DNA from: Saccharum officinarum
Lineage: Eukaryota; Streptophyta; Magnoliopsida; Poales; Poaceae
Direction: 5' to 3'
NCBI GenBank assembly: GCA_020631735.1
Contig: CM036191.1
Coordinates: 40,531,335-40,595,334 of the forward strand
Length of the DNA stretch: 64,000 nt
Shown here: piece by piece, positions 34,704-48,293 of the stretch
Layout of the letters: each line of letters begins with the position of its first letter
How positions within the stretch are numbered: position 1 is the first letter of the stretch
Program-made: the position numbers and the translations under genes
The notes under the pieces: generated by a model
Told to the model about the DNA's origin: nothing
Seen by the model: the letters and a program-made list of their open reading frames with translations, nothing else
The model's database searches: none

Positions 34704-34931
34704 TGGAGCACCTACTATTTACAATCCTTTCCCTGTTCTGTAGGTATATTTGTTAATGCGTGATGATGATTTCAAATATTTGACAAGGTATGTTGAAATT
34801 TTTCTTTTTTATAAAATGACGTAATAGATGTAGAGGCTAAAAAATGAGCATGCTTGCTTATCTCTATGAATGCATGCATGTGTACTATACTCCTATGAGC
34901 ACTTCCGAGACACCAACACATTATATCTCGA

Positions 34932-36781
34932 CACTTCTACAAAAACAATTTTCATACATGGGCTTCATTCTATGATTTACAGAGGCGGGGCACACACCAC
35001 CTCTACATTCAGGACTATTTAATCGTAGAAAGAAAAAGTTGTAGAACACATGTGTCATTTGCATGGACATGAGCTTTGGATGTCCGTCTCTATAAATAAA
35101 AACACAAAAAAATTCACCATAGTCTGATCCATGCACAACTCGCTGGCGTTGCAGCCAGAATGGACATGCATCTACCCCCGCACTCGTAAACACTAGTTTG
35201 GATCCAGTCTATATGGATGAGCCTGGCACGGCAGCAGATCCACCCCTTGCCACTGTTTTCACAAAAATTTTCTCAAACTCGCAGAACCATGACCTGGCCC
35301 CTCCTAGCTCACCGTCGCTACCACTTCTCGCCTCCTCCATGCTCAATCTTGCTACTACCACCCTATCTCAGCACCGAAGAGCCATCGCCACAAGAAACAT
35401 TGCTCCTTGCATTCAACCTATGTATGAGCAGAGGGAGAGATTGAGGGATTGGAATAGTGAGTGGGAGGACACCCATTGTGTTATAGGCCATCGATGGCAT
35501 GCCGCCCCTGTGGATCTATAGCGTTGGAGTCTAGCTTGGGGTAGATGAACTTTAAGCAACTAGACTATGGCTCTGTCACCGCCACTTGATTTTGTGACCA
35601 TGTGTTGCTGTAGCCCTCTGAGCCAGCGGCCACATGGACACATCATTGTGATGGGTGAGAGGGGTAGCAGGGGCAGTGAGGTATCTCACCATTATCCATA
35701 CCCCAAATGGGATCTGGCCCTCCACACTGGATCTAGGTTGCTCCTAGAACTATCGGGCTCCTCCATTGTTGGAGGAATTCTCGTCGATTGTGCAAATCAA
35801 TGTTTTGTGTGTAGGGCATCAGGTGGGTAGCACACAGGACATAAATTTATGCTGGTTTAAGATCAGAGTTCCCTATGTGCAGTGGAGAATCGATCTGTTA
35901 TCTTGTATGCTCAAGAATTATAGGGGCTCTGATGCGTTTGTCTCGCTACAGAAGCCTAGATTGTCCGATGATTGCTCATGTACCGATCGCGTGCTCGCTA
36001 CCACACCTTATATAGTCCAGGGGTGAAGTTATGGATAGAACCCTTATCAGTTTACTTGAAGGTTTCCTTGCTCATTACATGGAAAACTAATGGGATAGAG
36101 CTGGTTTCTAAGTCTTGCTATTCCTTGTCCACCAAATAGATGAAGTACCCTATCAAATCTAGGTCTCTGGTGTCACCTGCTTGTTACACCCAAGGGAGTT
36201 GGGCTATTCTCCATGTAGTGATGTACCCTAGGTCCATAACACCAATATCCATGCTACACAAAACTCCTCAATGCCTTGGCCCTTGGTGCTCGCGAGATAG
36301 AGGAGAGTGATGTATACTGTGCTTGAGTAGAGGAAGAGAGAGAGGTGGGTGGAGGCGCTTCGGACTTAGTCCTCTAGGATGACTTGCGGGCGAGAGGACA
36401 GAGAAAGGAGGGTGGTTGCAGTTAAGGATAGAAGAAGAGAGAGGAGAGAGTGTGGTCGCGGCTGATGTATTTAAACGCTTGGTGGCCGGGAGTTTAAATT
36501 TGTTGGTGCTAGGATTATGGGCCACAATTTTGTGATAGAGGCATGTCCATAAGAGGTCATATCTTTGAAGAGGGCACCCACTTCCAGAAGTAAACGTTTC
36601 AACAGGTCTCATAACATTAATTGATTCTGGGAGTTAGTTGTTTCTTTGATATCTATAATTCTCCAAAAATAAGTCGACCACCTCTGAAAATCTCTAGTTA
36701 CTTTTAGAGACATTGTTACTTTTGGCCCAACTCCAAAAATAAAAGGGAACGACTCTAAAAGTCTATTTTGTTTGTAGTAGT
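34932..36781. mobile_element. Possible CACTA-like element (right copy)
   Basis: Counterpart of 12261-14110, with the same weak terminal similarity and no target duplication. The following 36782-37673 is AT-rich spacer with nothing recognised. Confidence 0.33.
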
Positions 36782-37673
36782 TCTAGATTACCAAAATCAG
36801 CATCGGTGCCTCGTTACAATGCACACATCTCTGACAAGTTTTTCTTAGTACTTAGTGTTGCTACTGTATTTTGCGCCTCGTTAAATACTCAGATATATAT
36901 GGCCTCATCTCTGTCGCCTTCTAAAGGACTTAAGCTACAAACTACTTTATATGTTTTTTGCATTGTATTCATATTTTCCATTTACATTGCATATTCATGC
37001 ATGTTTGCATCGTCATTCATGAGTTAATTTTTTTTCTATATTAAAAAGAACAGAAGAGTCAGGTTCCTGTATTTAGGTATTTTTGGGATACATGCATTTT
37101 GATAATAACATGTTTCAATAATTTAGTTTTATGCACTAAATTATGCTCCTATTAAGAGTAGATGACATGTGTAATCTAGACGGAACTTTTGGGGTTACTC
37201 AATTTTGATTGAGCTAATCTTTTCCTATATTCTATAATTGGAAAATTTAGACATGTATTACATCATGATTTTTTAATACACTGGGCGTTGGTAATTTAGA
37301 TGCCCATTTACGGTTTGCATTTTATTATGTTTCACAGTGGTATATGTGGGTACTTGGGATGAAGATTAATCATTTCTTTAGGCTTATAATGTTGTAGTTG
37401 TTGGGTATTTTAGATATTTTTTACTATTTTAATGATGATAAATGCCGGTAAATTTTTTTACAACATAAATGATCCCATGGCTATCATTGTCGAAGATAAT
37501 TTGACATTTGTAAATACATCGCTGGGTGTTTATGATTTCTCAAATAATTCCATTAGTACTTAAAACAATTAGGAGGAGGCGTATTTTAGCAATATTAAAA
37601 GTTCTGTTGATTTCATTTGTATATGTGTTTCATGCAGTTGTTGATATTTTTTCAGTTCTCAACGTAAGAATGT

Positions 37674-38027
37674 ATGCATGTGGTCGGCGATGCAGGGCTC
37701 CTACACAACCTCCGTCATCTTCCCCGAGCTGCCGCCCGTTTTGCCACACTGCCGGACGGGTCTCGCTTGCCCATCATCGGCATGGGCACCATACAAATGG
37801 ACGGCTTCAGCATACCCAACGTCTACCTCGTGGAGGGGGTGACGGTGAACTTGGTTTCGGTGAGCCGGCTTGCCACGGAGCAAGACATATGCTGCTGCTT
37901 CTACCGGAACCGGTGCCAGCTGACGCTGCTCGCTGATGGACAGGCCCGGGTTGTCGGAGAGGCCATGCTGGAGCAGGACGGTGTCTATAGCCTTCGGTTC
38001 CTCCGAGTTCCAGAGGCAACTGCGTGA
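37674..38027 (+). CDS. Orphan copia-type protease/beta-barrel-like ORF, 117 aa (right copy)
   Basis: Identical to 15003-15356. Both contigs agree on an open frame with no catalytic DSGA motif. The stretch 38028-39778 to its right is spacer without a supported gene. Confidence 0.6.
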   Translation: MHVVGDAGLLHNLRHLPRAAARFATLPDGSRLPIIGMGTIQMDGFSIPNVYLVEGVTVNLVSVSRLATEQDICCCFYRNRCQLTLLADGQARVVGEAMLEQDGVYSLRFLRVPEATA

Positions 38028-39778
38028 TTGATCGCCAGAAGCTTTTCTAACTGCTCATGAAAGCATGCTTCTATCTTTTGAGAAGGTAATAGAATTTGTG
38101 TATAACTGAAAGACCTTGGGCGTGGCATTGCCGCATCAGCTTCGGCTGGCCAAGTGTACAGCCCGTGAGTAGTATTCGAGCAACTCCAAGAGCTTATGTA
38201 AATTTGGATCTCTCAATTGGCACTCTAAAACTACTTAGACCATCAAAACATATACGTTCAACAGACTCTGTAAATAAATTAGCTAGGCTCTCTGGGTCAT
38301 CTTTTAGGGTCTGTAGGAAGTTCTGATGCCTGATGGAACTTCTGACCCTCGAAACTTCCGACATGCCTAACTCCGTTCGTATTCCAAATCGGACTTTCCA
38401 TATATGTTTTTGATCATCTCAACGAGAGGAACGCAATGACGAGGTCCATTTTACATTTTGATAACTTCACAAAATGAAAAATTTTGGTTTTCAACACTAT
38501 TTTTGGGAACCTCCACGTCAGCACTAATTAGCTTTCCTGTTCACCAGCATTGTTTTGGCTTTTTTTGTTTGTACCAATACACTCACGAATAAGTTCACTA
38601 GACCTTGAGAGAAGCTCCACGACCGAGCTCAAGGCATATGCGTGCTAGTGGCTCACCACCGTTATTGACTATTTCCTCTATCCTGAAAAATATAGCACAT
38701 TCTAGTCATTCTCAAACAAAATAATGGAGGGTACAAAAGGCGCATGTGCCCCTCACTTAACATTCAAATCTATTGAAATCCGATTCTATTTTCATGATTA
38801 AAAGGTGGACTCTCAGTTCCACTATACAAAACTATGGCAAGTACTAAATCAAGTATTTTTATTTAGTAAACATTATCTTTTGTTCCCTGAATCTTTTATA
38901 TTTTAGGGCAAGTTTTAAATGCCAGAAAACGCTATATTATAGGATGGAGGAAGTATGTTCATGAGAAGAACTAGAGCAAATTCGAGGATGGTGCGTTTGG
39001 CTTATGGGTGCAAGGATCTAAAATGTAAGGGTGCAAATATGGTGAAATAATCCAATTGGTTCTATGGTTTTTTATTTTCGCATGGGTGCGATTGCACTCA
39101 CAACCATGAATATTGCTCCGGCCATGCGGATGTGAGACTAGTGCCATGTATGAGAAGTTCGTGAGCCTGCATGTAGCCAATTTCAAAAGTCAGGGATGGA
39201 GCCACCCCATTTCACCTTGTTTTCAAATCAAACACACGCTAACATGCCGCTAGAAGATTGTAGATTTCTCAATCTTGGATGAGCGAAGGACCAATTTTTA
39301 AGCTTAGGAAAGTCCATGTTGTGCGAAGTGAAAAAAATTAAGTTGTTCTGGAAAATATATGTTTGAATGTAATATTAGTAACAAATACATATACAGATAG
39401 ATTTAGAACTGTTTTATCAATGTATTGTCCGCTTTAATTAATCAGCAAGCATACGTTCTGAAGCACATATTTGCAGCGTCTGCTTGCTGTGCCCCACTTG
39501 TGCCATCAGCCCACACTTGGAAGGACGAAGTGGTCCATGATTTGTTCACGATGGGCCAGACCTGCTTGATGGGCTCGATTGCCATTACCTGCACACTGCC
39601 AAGTCAAAAAAAAAAAACCTGCAATGCCTGCTGTTTGCCACCGTGTGGTGTGAGCCAGACTGCCGGAGGGTGAACCATTATCATTGCAGCCTGGCAAATG
39701 TTGAAAGGCCTGAAACAAATCAGGCGTAGCCTCAACGCAGCAAAAATTACATGTATTTTATTTTATATATATATATAT

Positions 39779-40120
39779 ACTTCCGGGAGTAGTTACTCTC
39801 ATCTTCAAAAAACCACATTGTGTATGGATACATACTCATTTATCACCTTGAGTATGTTTACATACTTATTTTAAGATACTCTAAATCTTACTACGTAAAA
39901 CAAATTTAGCAGAGCCCATACTTTTTAATATATTATTAAAATGGCATTATTGTAGTATATAAAATAAGTATAACCATATACTCTACGTATACTTGCATAC
40001 TTGACATACATACTACTATAGATAGTCTAGTATGATCATATACTTCGTGTACATATACTTCGTTAGGTCATATATACTCTAAATCTAGAGATATAAACAT
40101 GGGAGTAACTACTTCCTGCG
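39779..40120. mobile_element. MITE with ~22-base inverted ends (right copy)
   Basis: Counterpart of 17108-17449. Confidence 0.62.
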
Positions 40121-40224
40121 AGTAGGAAATAATTTCCCTTATATAAAGCCAAAACCTCGAACCATTCCTGGCAGTCACGATATAGATATTAAAGTCTCGC
40201 TCAGCTGCGACAACCTGGTAGTAT

Positions 40225-40316
40225 GTGCTTTTCCTTGACCCAACTGAGGAAATGGCTTTTATAGAGATTGTGCTTTTCCTTGAGCCAACTGAGGAAATGG
40301 TTGTATCTGCTCCATT
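40225..40316. repeat. Two-copy 46-bp tandem repeat (right copy)
   Basis: Counterpart of 17552-17643; units start at 40225 and 40271. Confidence 0.7.
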
Positions 40317-40418
40317 GTCTATTGATTTGAACAAAAAATGAATTCTCTTTATGTATCTTCTCTCATGCACAAAACAACGAAAGATGGAAAGTGTTTTGAT
40401 TCATACAAAGATGAGTCA

Positions 40419-40580
40419 TTAACATTCTGGGTGTAAACATTGTTGGCAATACACAGGAGCATGGAAGTCACGACATAAACAGGCACCATTCATGATGCAC
40501 TCGTACAATTCAAATGTACACTCACAGAGATGCTTGCTGTTTCCACCCACGTTTGTTCCTCTCACTAAGAAACGTACCAT
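40419..40580 (-). CDS. Small Cys-rich ORF, 53 codons, 8 Cys; possibly a 3' exon
   Basis: The minus-strand ORF ends at a TAA directly after a C-terminal cysteine. Cys residues fall at about 19, 21, 28, 34, 36, 45, 48 and 53, the spacing of a small disulfide-rich secreted peptide, but I do not recognise a family. The ATG at 40580 lies only about 11 bases below a TATA-like box (40591-40603), too close for a normal leader, and no signal peptide precedes the Cys block. The bases TTTCTTAG just inside the ORF could be a splice acceptor, so this may be the last exon of a gene whose signal-peptide exon I could not find. It could also be a chance ORF. The spacer 40604-41269 holds nothing else. Confidence 0.3.
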   Translation of the reverse strand: MVRFLVRGTNVGGNSKHLCECTFELYECIMNGACLCRDFHAPVYCQQCLHPEC

Positions 40581-41269
40581 AGACAACCTTGGCTTATATA
40601 TAGCTAGCCCAGTGTTTATGAATTGAAGGTTCTTACGCCCCCATCATTTTGTCCCAGACTACACTAACTACCTTGTTTATAGTTTCGTAGAACATGCTAC
40701 TAGCTAGCTTTATGCTCCAAATTCAAACTTAGTTGAGCAATTGGAGGAAACCAACATACCACTGTGAGATTAGAAGCCGTTCATGTCCTGCAGCATTCTC
40801 AACTGTAATGGCCCTGTTTAGCCCTGTCAATGCCACTGTCTTCCCCAAAACAATGACCAAACATTCAATCGACAGCAACAACAGTACTTTAAATATTTCC
40901 TGTGAATAAACCTAGTCCAAAAAATCTAAAACTTTGATAGTAGTTTCATAACCTCAAAATCTACAACTCTTCTACAACTCTTGTATTATAACATTAATTT
41001 TGACTTTGATGAAAATAAGATGCCAAAATGAAGCCCTCAACATTACTAAACTTTTTTGTTGACAGAATGACACAGTAGTCATGTAAAACAAACATAACTA
41101 GTGTAAATGCATACATCTGATGACATGCCAGACACTGTTGGAAATATTATATGCAATTATCAAAAGCTGTCTGTCATATCGCTCCCCAAGATTTCGACAA
41201 CAAGTGGTAGATGACGTTCCCATCCACAACGATGCACTTTTGATAACTTTGTTAATCTCAAGATCTACC

Positions 41270-41422
41270 GCACAATCTTTTGGAGGTTCTTATAGGGGTA
41301 TGATTTGCGTATGTGCATTCTTAGGGTTGAGTGTGTACATGCATTCATAGAGATGAGTACATGTGCATTCATAGGGGTGAGTGAGCGTCTATGTCTGTAA
41401 TGTGTAATTTGGAAAAAAAAAA
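41270..41422 (+). mobile_element. SINE 3' end with poly(A) (right copy)
   Basis: Counterpart of 18590-18743, with the same tail words and an A-rich end at 41412-41422. Confidence 0.6.
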
Positions 41423-42380
41423 TAAAGAACACATCTAAAACTATCCAGAAATTTGATAGAACCGTTATACATCACAAAAAGATGACCATAACTCATACGT
41501 TTTCACAAAAAAGATTGATTGACTCTTCAAAACATGAGATGTGTTTGTTTTTATGTTTTGACAAAGGGAGTATGTCAGCATCCCACATCCAGGTGATCCT
41601 GACGAGTGCCCAAGGCCCAAGCGCAGCATCCGAAGGAAGGCCCGGCCTGCTAAGCTATCTGGCCCGGAGTGGAAGTGTGACCTGTGTGTGTTTGTGAGCC
41701 CAGAGACTGACGGGAGTATATTTATCGCCTGAGAGCTGTAATAGAAGCTAACTGTGAACTAAGAAGTTAAACACTTGTCGCCAAGCACCTTGCCGGCTGA
41801 CCTCAGTATCCTCGGTCTCTTTTGCAAAATCCCTACATCCCCTCTCCAACTCCTTACCCCCTTCTGGTCTCCCTCGCTGCCGGCGAGAGAGGCTAATAGT
41901 ACGTGTATGGGCCCTCGCTTTGTCGTTGTACCTTGTGGGCTGGAAGAGAGCTGATAGCTGGGCGGTAAGGAAGTTAGCAAGTGCTACGTGGTATCTCCAA
42001 TGCAAGGTGGGCCCGGTGCGCGGCTTGAGCGACGGCTGACTCTGCTAACCAATCCTGAGTCCTGCCGATATCATTCTTGTCTTGTACGAGAGAAAAGAAC
42101 TGCCGATATCACTCTTGTTATAGCTGTAGTTTTTGTAGGGGGCGAGATGTGAAAAAAGGTCTGAAAAACGCGGCGCCTTGATCGCGCGAGGCAACCAAAG
42201 ACAACGAGGGGTATTCTCGTCAACGCCTGTCCCAGCCTGCTGATGTTAACTCTCTCGCTCATTGCCTTGGAATCTCCTAACAAGAACAAGTGCGTGTCTC
42301 ACCGATAAGTTCCCTCGGCATTCTCCCGTTTTGCACATTTCACCCAGGACATTACAGACACGTCGTCGTTGTCTCCTCCG

Positions 42381-42518
42381 ATGAAATATTCGACTCCTAA
42401 CCTGCCGCTGCCAGATGCTCCTCCGGCTGGCAACGACGGACCGCAGCCTCGGTTCTCCTCCTCCGGTGGGGGCAAGTCTACTCCCGCGGTACCCAGCCGT
42501 GAGGCCCGGGTCATGGCT
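42381..42518 (+). other. Putative first exon of an unidentified gene (right copy)
   Basis: ATG followed by 46 open codons rich in Pro, Ser and Gly, then a possible donor at CA/GTACGC. The upstream 400 bases are GC-rich compared with the surroundings, as in many grass promoters and 5' leaders. No matching downstream exon was found in the next 3 kb, where acceptor-like sites lead quickly to stops. The 42800-43830 stretch is AT-rich with nothing recognised. Confidence 0.33.
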
Positions 42519-43830
42519 CAGTACGCAATTAATACATGTTTCCTCATCACCGCTTCTTACTGTACTAAATCCATGTGCATCCATGCATATCAGCATATAC
42601 AGCTCCGGTAGGGATCAGAATATCAGGCTATATCGTCAGTGTGTTGTATGTATGTGTTGACGAAGCGTATACTGGTGGTAGAAAAAAGAATCTTTTTAGT
42701 ACAGTAGGATTAGGCCATATGCTCAGTTCGATCGATTTCGTCAGTGTACATGTAGGGATCAGAGGCCATATCCTCAGTCCTCACCTCTCCTTGCTGTAGA
42801 ATGCAGAAGGCATGGAACCGACGATACTTTTTGTAATTGGTCTGTCGAATAATTGATGTTTCAGACAGTGAGTTGAGCTACAAGTCTGAAACTGAGCGTA
42901 CTACCTTTCCTTCCTTTTTTTTCGTATTGCTGGAATTTATAAACAGTATTTGTAATCTGGGCTATATAAATTGAATCCATGACTGCATATGTACTCTATC
43001 AGAAACAAAAGTAAGTGCAAACATATATATTACGGAAACAACCGATGGTTGAAACTATAATAAGGATTGATTGCATGTAAACCTCTTGCAGAGACCTGAA
43101 TAAAAAATAACTTTTCTAGACAGACCAGCTTCTCAAAAAAAATAAAATCAACAAAAGGTAGCTATCCTATTACATCCAGCAGAATCAATTTTTTTTCAAT
43201 ATCCTATGCATTCCCCTCTAGGGGATGAATTTTATACTGCCATTTCCCCCAACTTCTCCAACATCTGGTACAGCTGTCTTTACTCTTTTACATGGAGGAG
43301 AGGATGATACTTATCGAGCTTGCCTAGAATTCTTCAGTTCCTGCAATATTTAACTAATGTCCTTTTACATTTGAGTTTTCGTTCTTTAAAATTTCAGACA
43401 TCATCTGGGTATATGTTTTTCTTGTGACATCTTTAGTGAATCAATGATTATATAGTCCTGTATATCTGACTTGTACAAAAATGTATGTGTTCATAATTAA
43501 ATGTTTGACACAATAGCGTAGTGGCATACAATACAACTACACCTCACACTTTACGATATGAATGATACCATAAGCTTTATGATTGGTACGGGATTTTTGC
43601 AGTATACCTCATTAGCAGTAGATAAACATACGGTGTGTGAAGTGTTGGTCAAATAAAATGCTAGTTGGTCAATTGTGGCTCGGACTGATTTGATTGCCAC
43701 AAATTGTTCTCATCCTATTCAGATGAGCTATGTGTTACCCATCTTGGGATACTATGTGATTTGTCTTATGTACTCTTGGCACTATTCATCAAGCTATATA
43801 TATATGACACTAAAGTTCGCCAGATAACTG

Positions 43831-44079
43831 TAATCCCTCCATTGAAAATTATAGATCACATTAGATCTATAGTGAGACAAATTTTCAAACTTTGACAATG
43901 ATTTAATGCTCGAAAAGATATTAGCGTCTACATGCTCCAATAAATTCATCAATTAGGACATATTTCATACAGAATTTAATAAAGCAAATTTAGTGTATTT
44001 TCACTGAACCTAGTTGAAGTTAGAGATATTTGACTTAGGACAAAACTAAATTGACCTGTAATTTGGAAAAGGAGGAGTA
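43831..44079. mobile_element. Stowaway-like MITE (right copy)
   Basis: Counterpart of 21138-21385, one base longer, with TA at both ends. The 44080-45831 stretch that follows holds the unidentified ORF at 44365-44685 and nothing else supported. Confidence 0.75.
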
Positions 44080-45831
44080 AAATTTTGTTGTTTCCTCTAA
44101 ATATCCCAAAAATAAATTTAGTTTCTCATGTGAGTTACAAGCTGTTACTTTGTCTATACATGAAATGTTTATAATGATTCGATTTTTGTACAAAAGGGTA
44201 CATATCATTTGTATCTTTTGTCATGAATCATATCCATTTGGGGTCAAGAACAAGGAGACAAGAGAAGTGCTCGTGTGGTGGAGTTGGGGTCATGATTCTT
44301 CTCGGATGCCATGACTTTGATAGGATCTACTGAACTTTCCTTTGTGGTCAATATTCAATAACACATGGACCTGATAAGCATAATGCCACAAGTCAACGAA
44401 TTTACATTGGAGAAACTACTTCTCCAGCTTATCATGGTTTGCCATTTTGTGGGCAGGTATGGGAGGAGGATGAGGGGCACAAAGAGAGTGGTTGCTAGAA
44501 TATTTGGTCCAAAGGCGTCAAGAAGCACATGTCAGACAAGCAAGCATGCATATGGTCTTGTACCACCTTATATAAGTCATTTTAAGGCACAGTGCCTACA
44601 AAGTAAAGTAGTTGGATTTACCATCAAGAAGTCTAATGACATTGTAAAATCCCTTTCATCATGGTTCTTCCATGATGTGATTTAGATATATTTGATATGA
44701 TTCCTAGTGTTTTACGTTGGTTGCTGGCATTAGACCTTGTGCTCACCTCAAATGGATTGCAGGGTCATTTGCATTTTGCTTTATGTCTGAGCCCATTTGC
44801 AGTGCCTCTACTTTGTTCAATCTTTGGTAGACCGTGTACTCGCACTTGTGAGGCAAAAGAGATTGCACTAATTCAAGCGTAGATATAATCTTGTGCTTGG
44901 ATACACAACTGGGGATGTTCTCAACATGGACTATGTTAGGGTTTAGATATTCCGAATCATTTCAGAAATATGTCGATATCAAAAATAAAATTATGGTTTT
45001 CAAAGAATAATGCAAAAAAATCAAAATAAATTCAAATTTTGGACATTGATCTCGGCAAGAGTTTGACTTTCCGATATTTTTTAACTTGGTCTGGATTCGG
45101 GATACTTGCCATGATTATATTATGTATTTCTGCATCGAAAGGTTTGAGTTTATCATTTTTTGGGTTTTTTTCTGTATATGGGTACGAATCAGAAAGAAAG
45201 TTAATGAGATACTTTCAGTCATCATCAGCAAGTCCTGGGACGGGAATGAGAATAGTTGAGCGGCAGCCAGCCAGCTACAAGCACGGTAGATTGGTGGTAC
45301 ATGTGCAGCGCAGCACTGGCCGAGGCCAAGATTTTTTTGGTGGTTGCAAACGTGCAATCGTCAAGTCCATATACGTACGTACTTTAGCTTGAGAAGCAAC
45401 CAAAGTGACACACCTGGCTTCACTGTGGCCGGCAAAAAGGCTTTGCCAAGTCCGCCAGAGAGAGGTGCTCTAGTGTCGATTGGCACCTCGCATGCCGTTA
45501 TTAGAAATACTTGCTAGGTATGCTCACATGCTCCTGAAGCAGATCATAAAAGAGTAGACGATGTGTGCTGTCTTGTTTTGTAAGGGAGAAAGGGCTGGTA
45601 TGCAAAATCTTGGAGCGCTAGGGCCCAAATATGATGAACCAACCAGAAGGGCAGTCTCGTAAATGGCTGTATATTTTCTTGTTCTCGGAAGCTCCGTCAC
45701 GTACCGTCCGGACTCTCCGAGGCCAGCAGGTATAGTGACGGCATCATCTGGTGTTGCGAGCCCCGCCCCGTTCCAGTCCCTCTCCCACGCCTATACTTCC
45801 AACGTTTCGTCTTCCTGCACACCCGTCAGCC

Positions 45832-47188
45832 ATGGAAGTCGAAGCTCCACTCCCCTGCACTGAAGCCGTGGGGCGTGCACTGCTGCGCATGTGCGGCCGA
45901 TGGACGGACCGCTACTTCTTCAAGTACGATACCCTTCTTACCTGACAGGTTCTCTTGTGCAGCCACTTTTGCGATTTACAAATATGCGCAAGTACACATT
46001 AGTATGCATCATCCATGCAATTCATGCTGAGTCATTTATTAGTTAAATTTGCACGAATCTGTGCTTAGTTGTACCTCAGCTGCATGTTTTTTTTAAGTCT
46101 TTCGTTCTTGTTTGTTTTTTTAAAAAATAATTGCTAGGAATCCAATACTCCTCCTCGACCCGAAGGAGCCAGCTGATATACTATCAGATGATAATCATGA
46201 AAAATCCCCGGTGGACATCACCAACTGGGAAGAATGCTACTGTGTGAAGTTGGATTCCATCGATGGGTGGACCTCTGAGGAGTTGAAGTTAACAGGAATG
46301 GTCTCAACAGAAGGAGGCCTCCACGATGACATTGGTTTGCAAGTCCTTCATGTGGAGGAACATCTCAGGTTTTTCTTGCTCAGATTCAGCTCACACACGT
46401 GACATCCTAATCCATTACTGTGCGCACCATAGTTTAGTTGTTAATGTTATGATGTCTTCATTTACTCACCAGTTTTGCTTCCATTGACTGAAATTTCCTT
46501 TGTCGCTACACACCAGTATTGTCGACTACCCGGTGATGAAAATGCTTGCTTCCTTTGATCCGGTGATGAGTGTCTTTAGAAAAGATGAGTGCGCTTTCCA
46601 CTGCCATAAATCAATGTTGCCGGAAGGAGACCTAGGCAGGGATAAGAAATCACTCTCTTCACCAATAACAAAACAAGCACCGGAGGTGGATACAAAAAGG
46701 GATGCACCTGGAGATGGAGGAGATAGCTTCGTTCAAGAATTGAGAGATTTTATCGGTGTCACTACTGATGCTGACAACCAACACGGCAATGAGGGAAATG
46801 TTGAGCGCAACCAGTTGTTCAAGCAAAGCAAGACATGCAGTGGAGGTTCAGGCTCAAAACCAGATGATGACATCGATAATATGAAACAGCAAGAGCAACA
46901 GCATCATGTTGCTGCTAATATACCGGGCAGTATGAACTATAACAATTACTCTGGATTCATGACCGTCAGCAGGATGGCTTTGAACGTGCAGCGCTCTCTC
47001 GAGGACACATATCAGAAGCCTCAGCCCACCCATGGTGCTCCAGAGATTAATTTTACTGAACAGAAGGGGGAACAAGAGCTTCATAGGTGCTTCTCTTTAT
47101 CCCTTCTAGTCATCTTTGGTGGCTTTCTTCAGCGTGCTGAAATCCTCAATTTGATAGTTTTTTCAACTTTGGCAGAAAAAAAATCTGA
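45832..47188 (+). CDS. Four-exon gene of unknown function, about 301 aa
   Basis: Exons 45832-45923, 46138-46368, 46517-47086 and 47176-47188; introns of 214, 148 and 89 bases. All introns start with GT and end with AG, and the codon phases join exactly (2-nt carry at each junction), giving one open frame to TGA. ATG at 45832 is the first good start in a GC-rich exon. The protein starts MEVEAPLPCTEAVGRALLRM; exon 2 is acidic with an ITNWEECYCVKLDSIDGW stretch that looks like a folded domain; exon 3 opens with IVDYPVMKMLASFDPVMSVF and becomes hydrophilic and Gln/Asp-rich (KQQEQQHH). No signal peptide, membrane segment or catalytic motif is seen and I do not recognise the family. The last exon, of only four codons, is the least certain: exon 3 also reads on through the proposed third intron to a stop at 47192. 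It could be a truncated duplicate of a larger gene. Confidence 0.55.
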
Positions 47189-47192
47189 GTGA

Positions 47193-48293
47193 TAATCTAT
47201 CCACTGCTAACAATACTGAACTCTGGCCAATGTGACCATGATTGATCACGAATATATGACATCCTAGACGTTCATGTTGTCATGTTTTTTATGCTTCCAT
47301 TTCAAATATTTAATTTTGCTAAAATGCGACTCATATAGCTTTAAATTGCAAAAACGAAAAAAAGCAGGTGTAGCTACCGTGAAAAATATACTATCGCAAT
47401 ATTACTTCGTTGATTCTTACTTATAAGTTTACAATAGCAGTTAGTTGTTAAAAGCTTAAGAAGTCCTTTTAATGTCCAACATGACTTAGTTTTGTAATTG
47501 GTCTATCCCACATCTGATTTAAGATACACAAAATTGAGTTTGTCCGAATTCTCATCTATGGTTCGGCAATGGTATTTTATTTTCTATTTGAAAAGATGCC
47601 CTAATGATATAAGAGGTTCCTTGTGAAAAGAATTGACGTACCAATATAAGAGGTTGTGTTAGTCCATCAGGTCATAACTAGGGAAACAACTTCTGTATGA
47701 TTAGTTATGATATGAAAGGAAGCCCAAAACAAAACTTGTTTTAGTTTTAATAGAAGAAGAGTAATGGTTTATCTTCTTCATAAAAGATGCATTGATTTTC
47801 TATTATTACATGGTCTGGCCATATCTGCCACAACAATAACCACATGTGTAGCATAACCTAGTAATTAAGAAAATCATCTATCTTAATGGGTGGTACAGTG
47901 CAATACCAAACTCAAAATGCACAACACACCATATAAAACCAGGCATAATGACAGCTGAAAAAGAGATGTTGCATGGTTTTATTACGACTACAGAAGGAAC
48001 ATAATTTACTCTCATTCCAATTCTTATAATCTAGTTGACATGGTGGTTACATGCTGGCTCAATCTTTTTCATCTGCACCCACTGTCGATAGGATGATATA
48101 TTGGTGATCTATTAAGCAGACAACTAAATCCACTGGAAGTCAGGAACATGCTAGTTTCTAAGCACCAGGAGTATGAATTTAATTCCTACAGTTACCTTAT
48201 AATCGTCTTCACATTTCTTTACATCCTTTTCGACCATAACCTTTTTTTGGAACCGGGGGAACCCCACTTTCCATTTAACAGAGGAAAAGTTCA
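47193..48293. other. AT-rich spacer, nothing firm
   Basis: Counterpart of 24479-25575. Carries the short GGAACCGGGGGAACCCCAC stretch after a T run near 48243-48270 and no supported gene. Confidence 0.4.
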
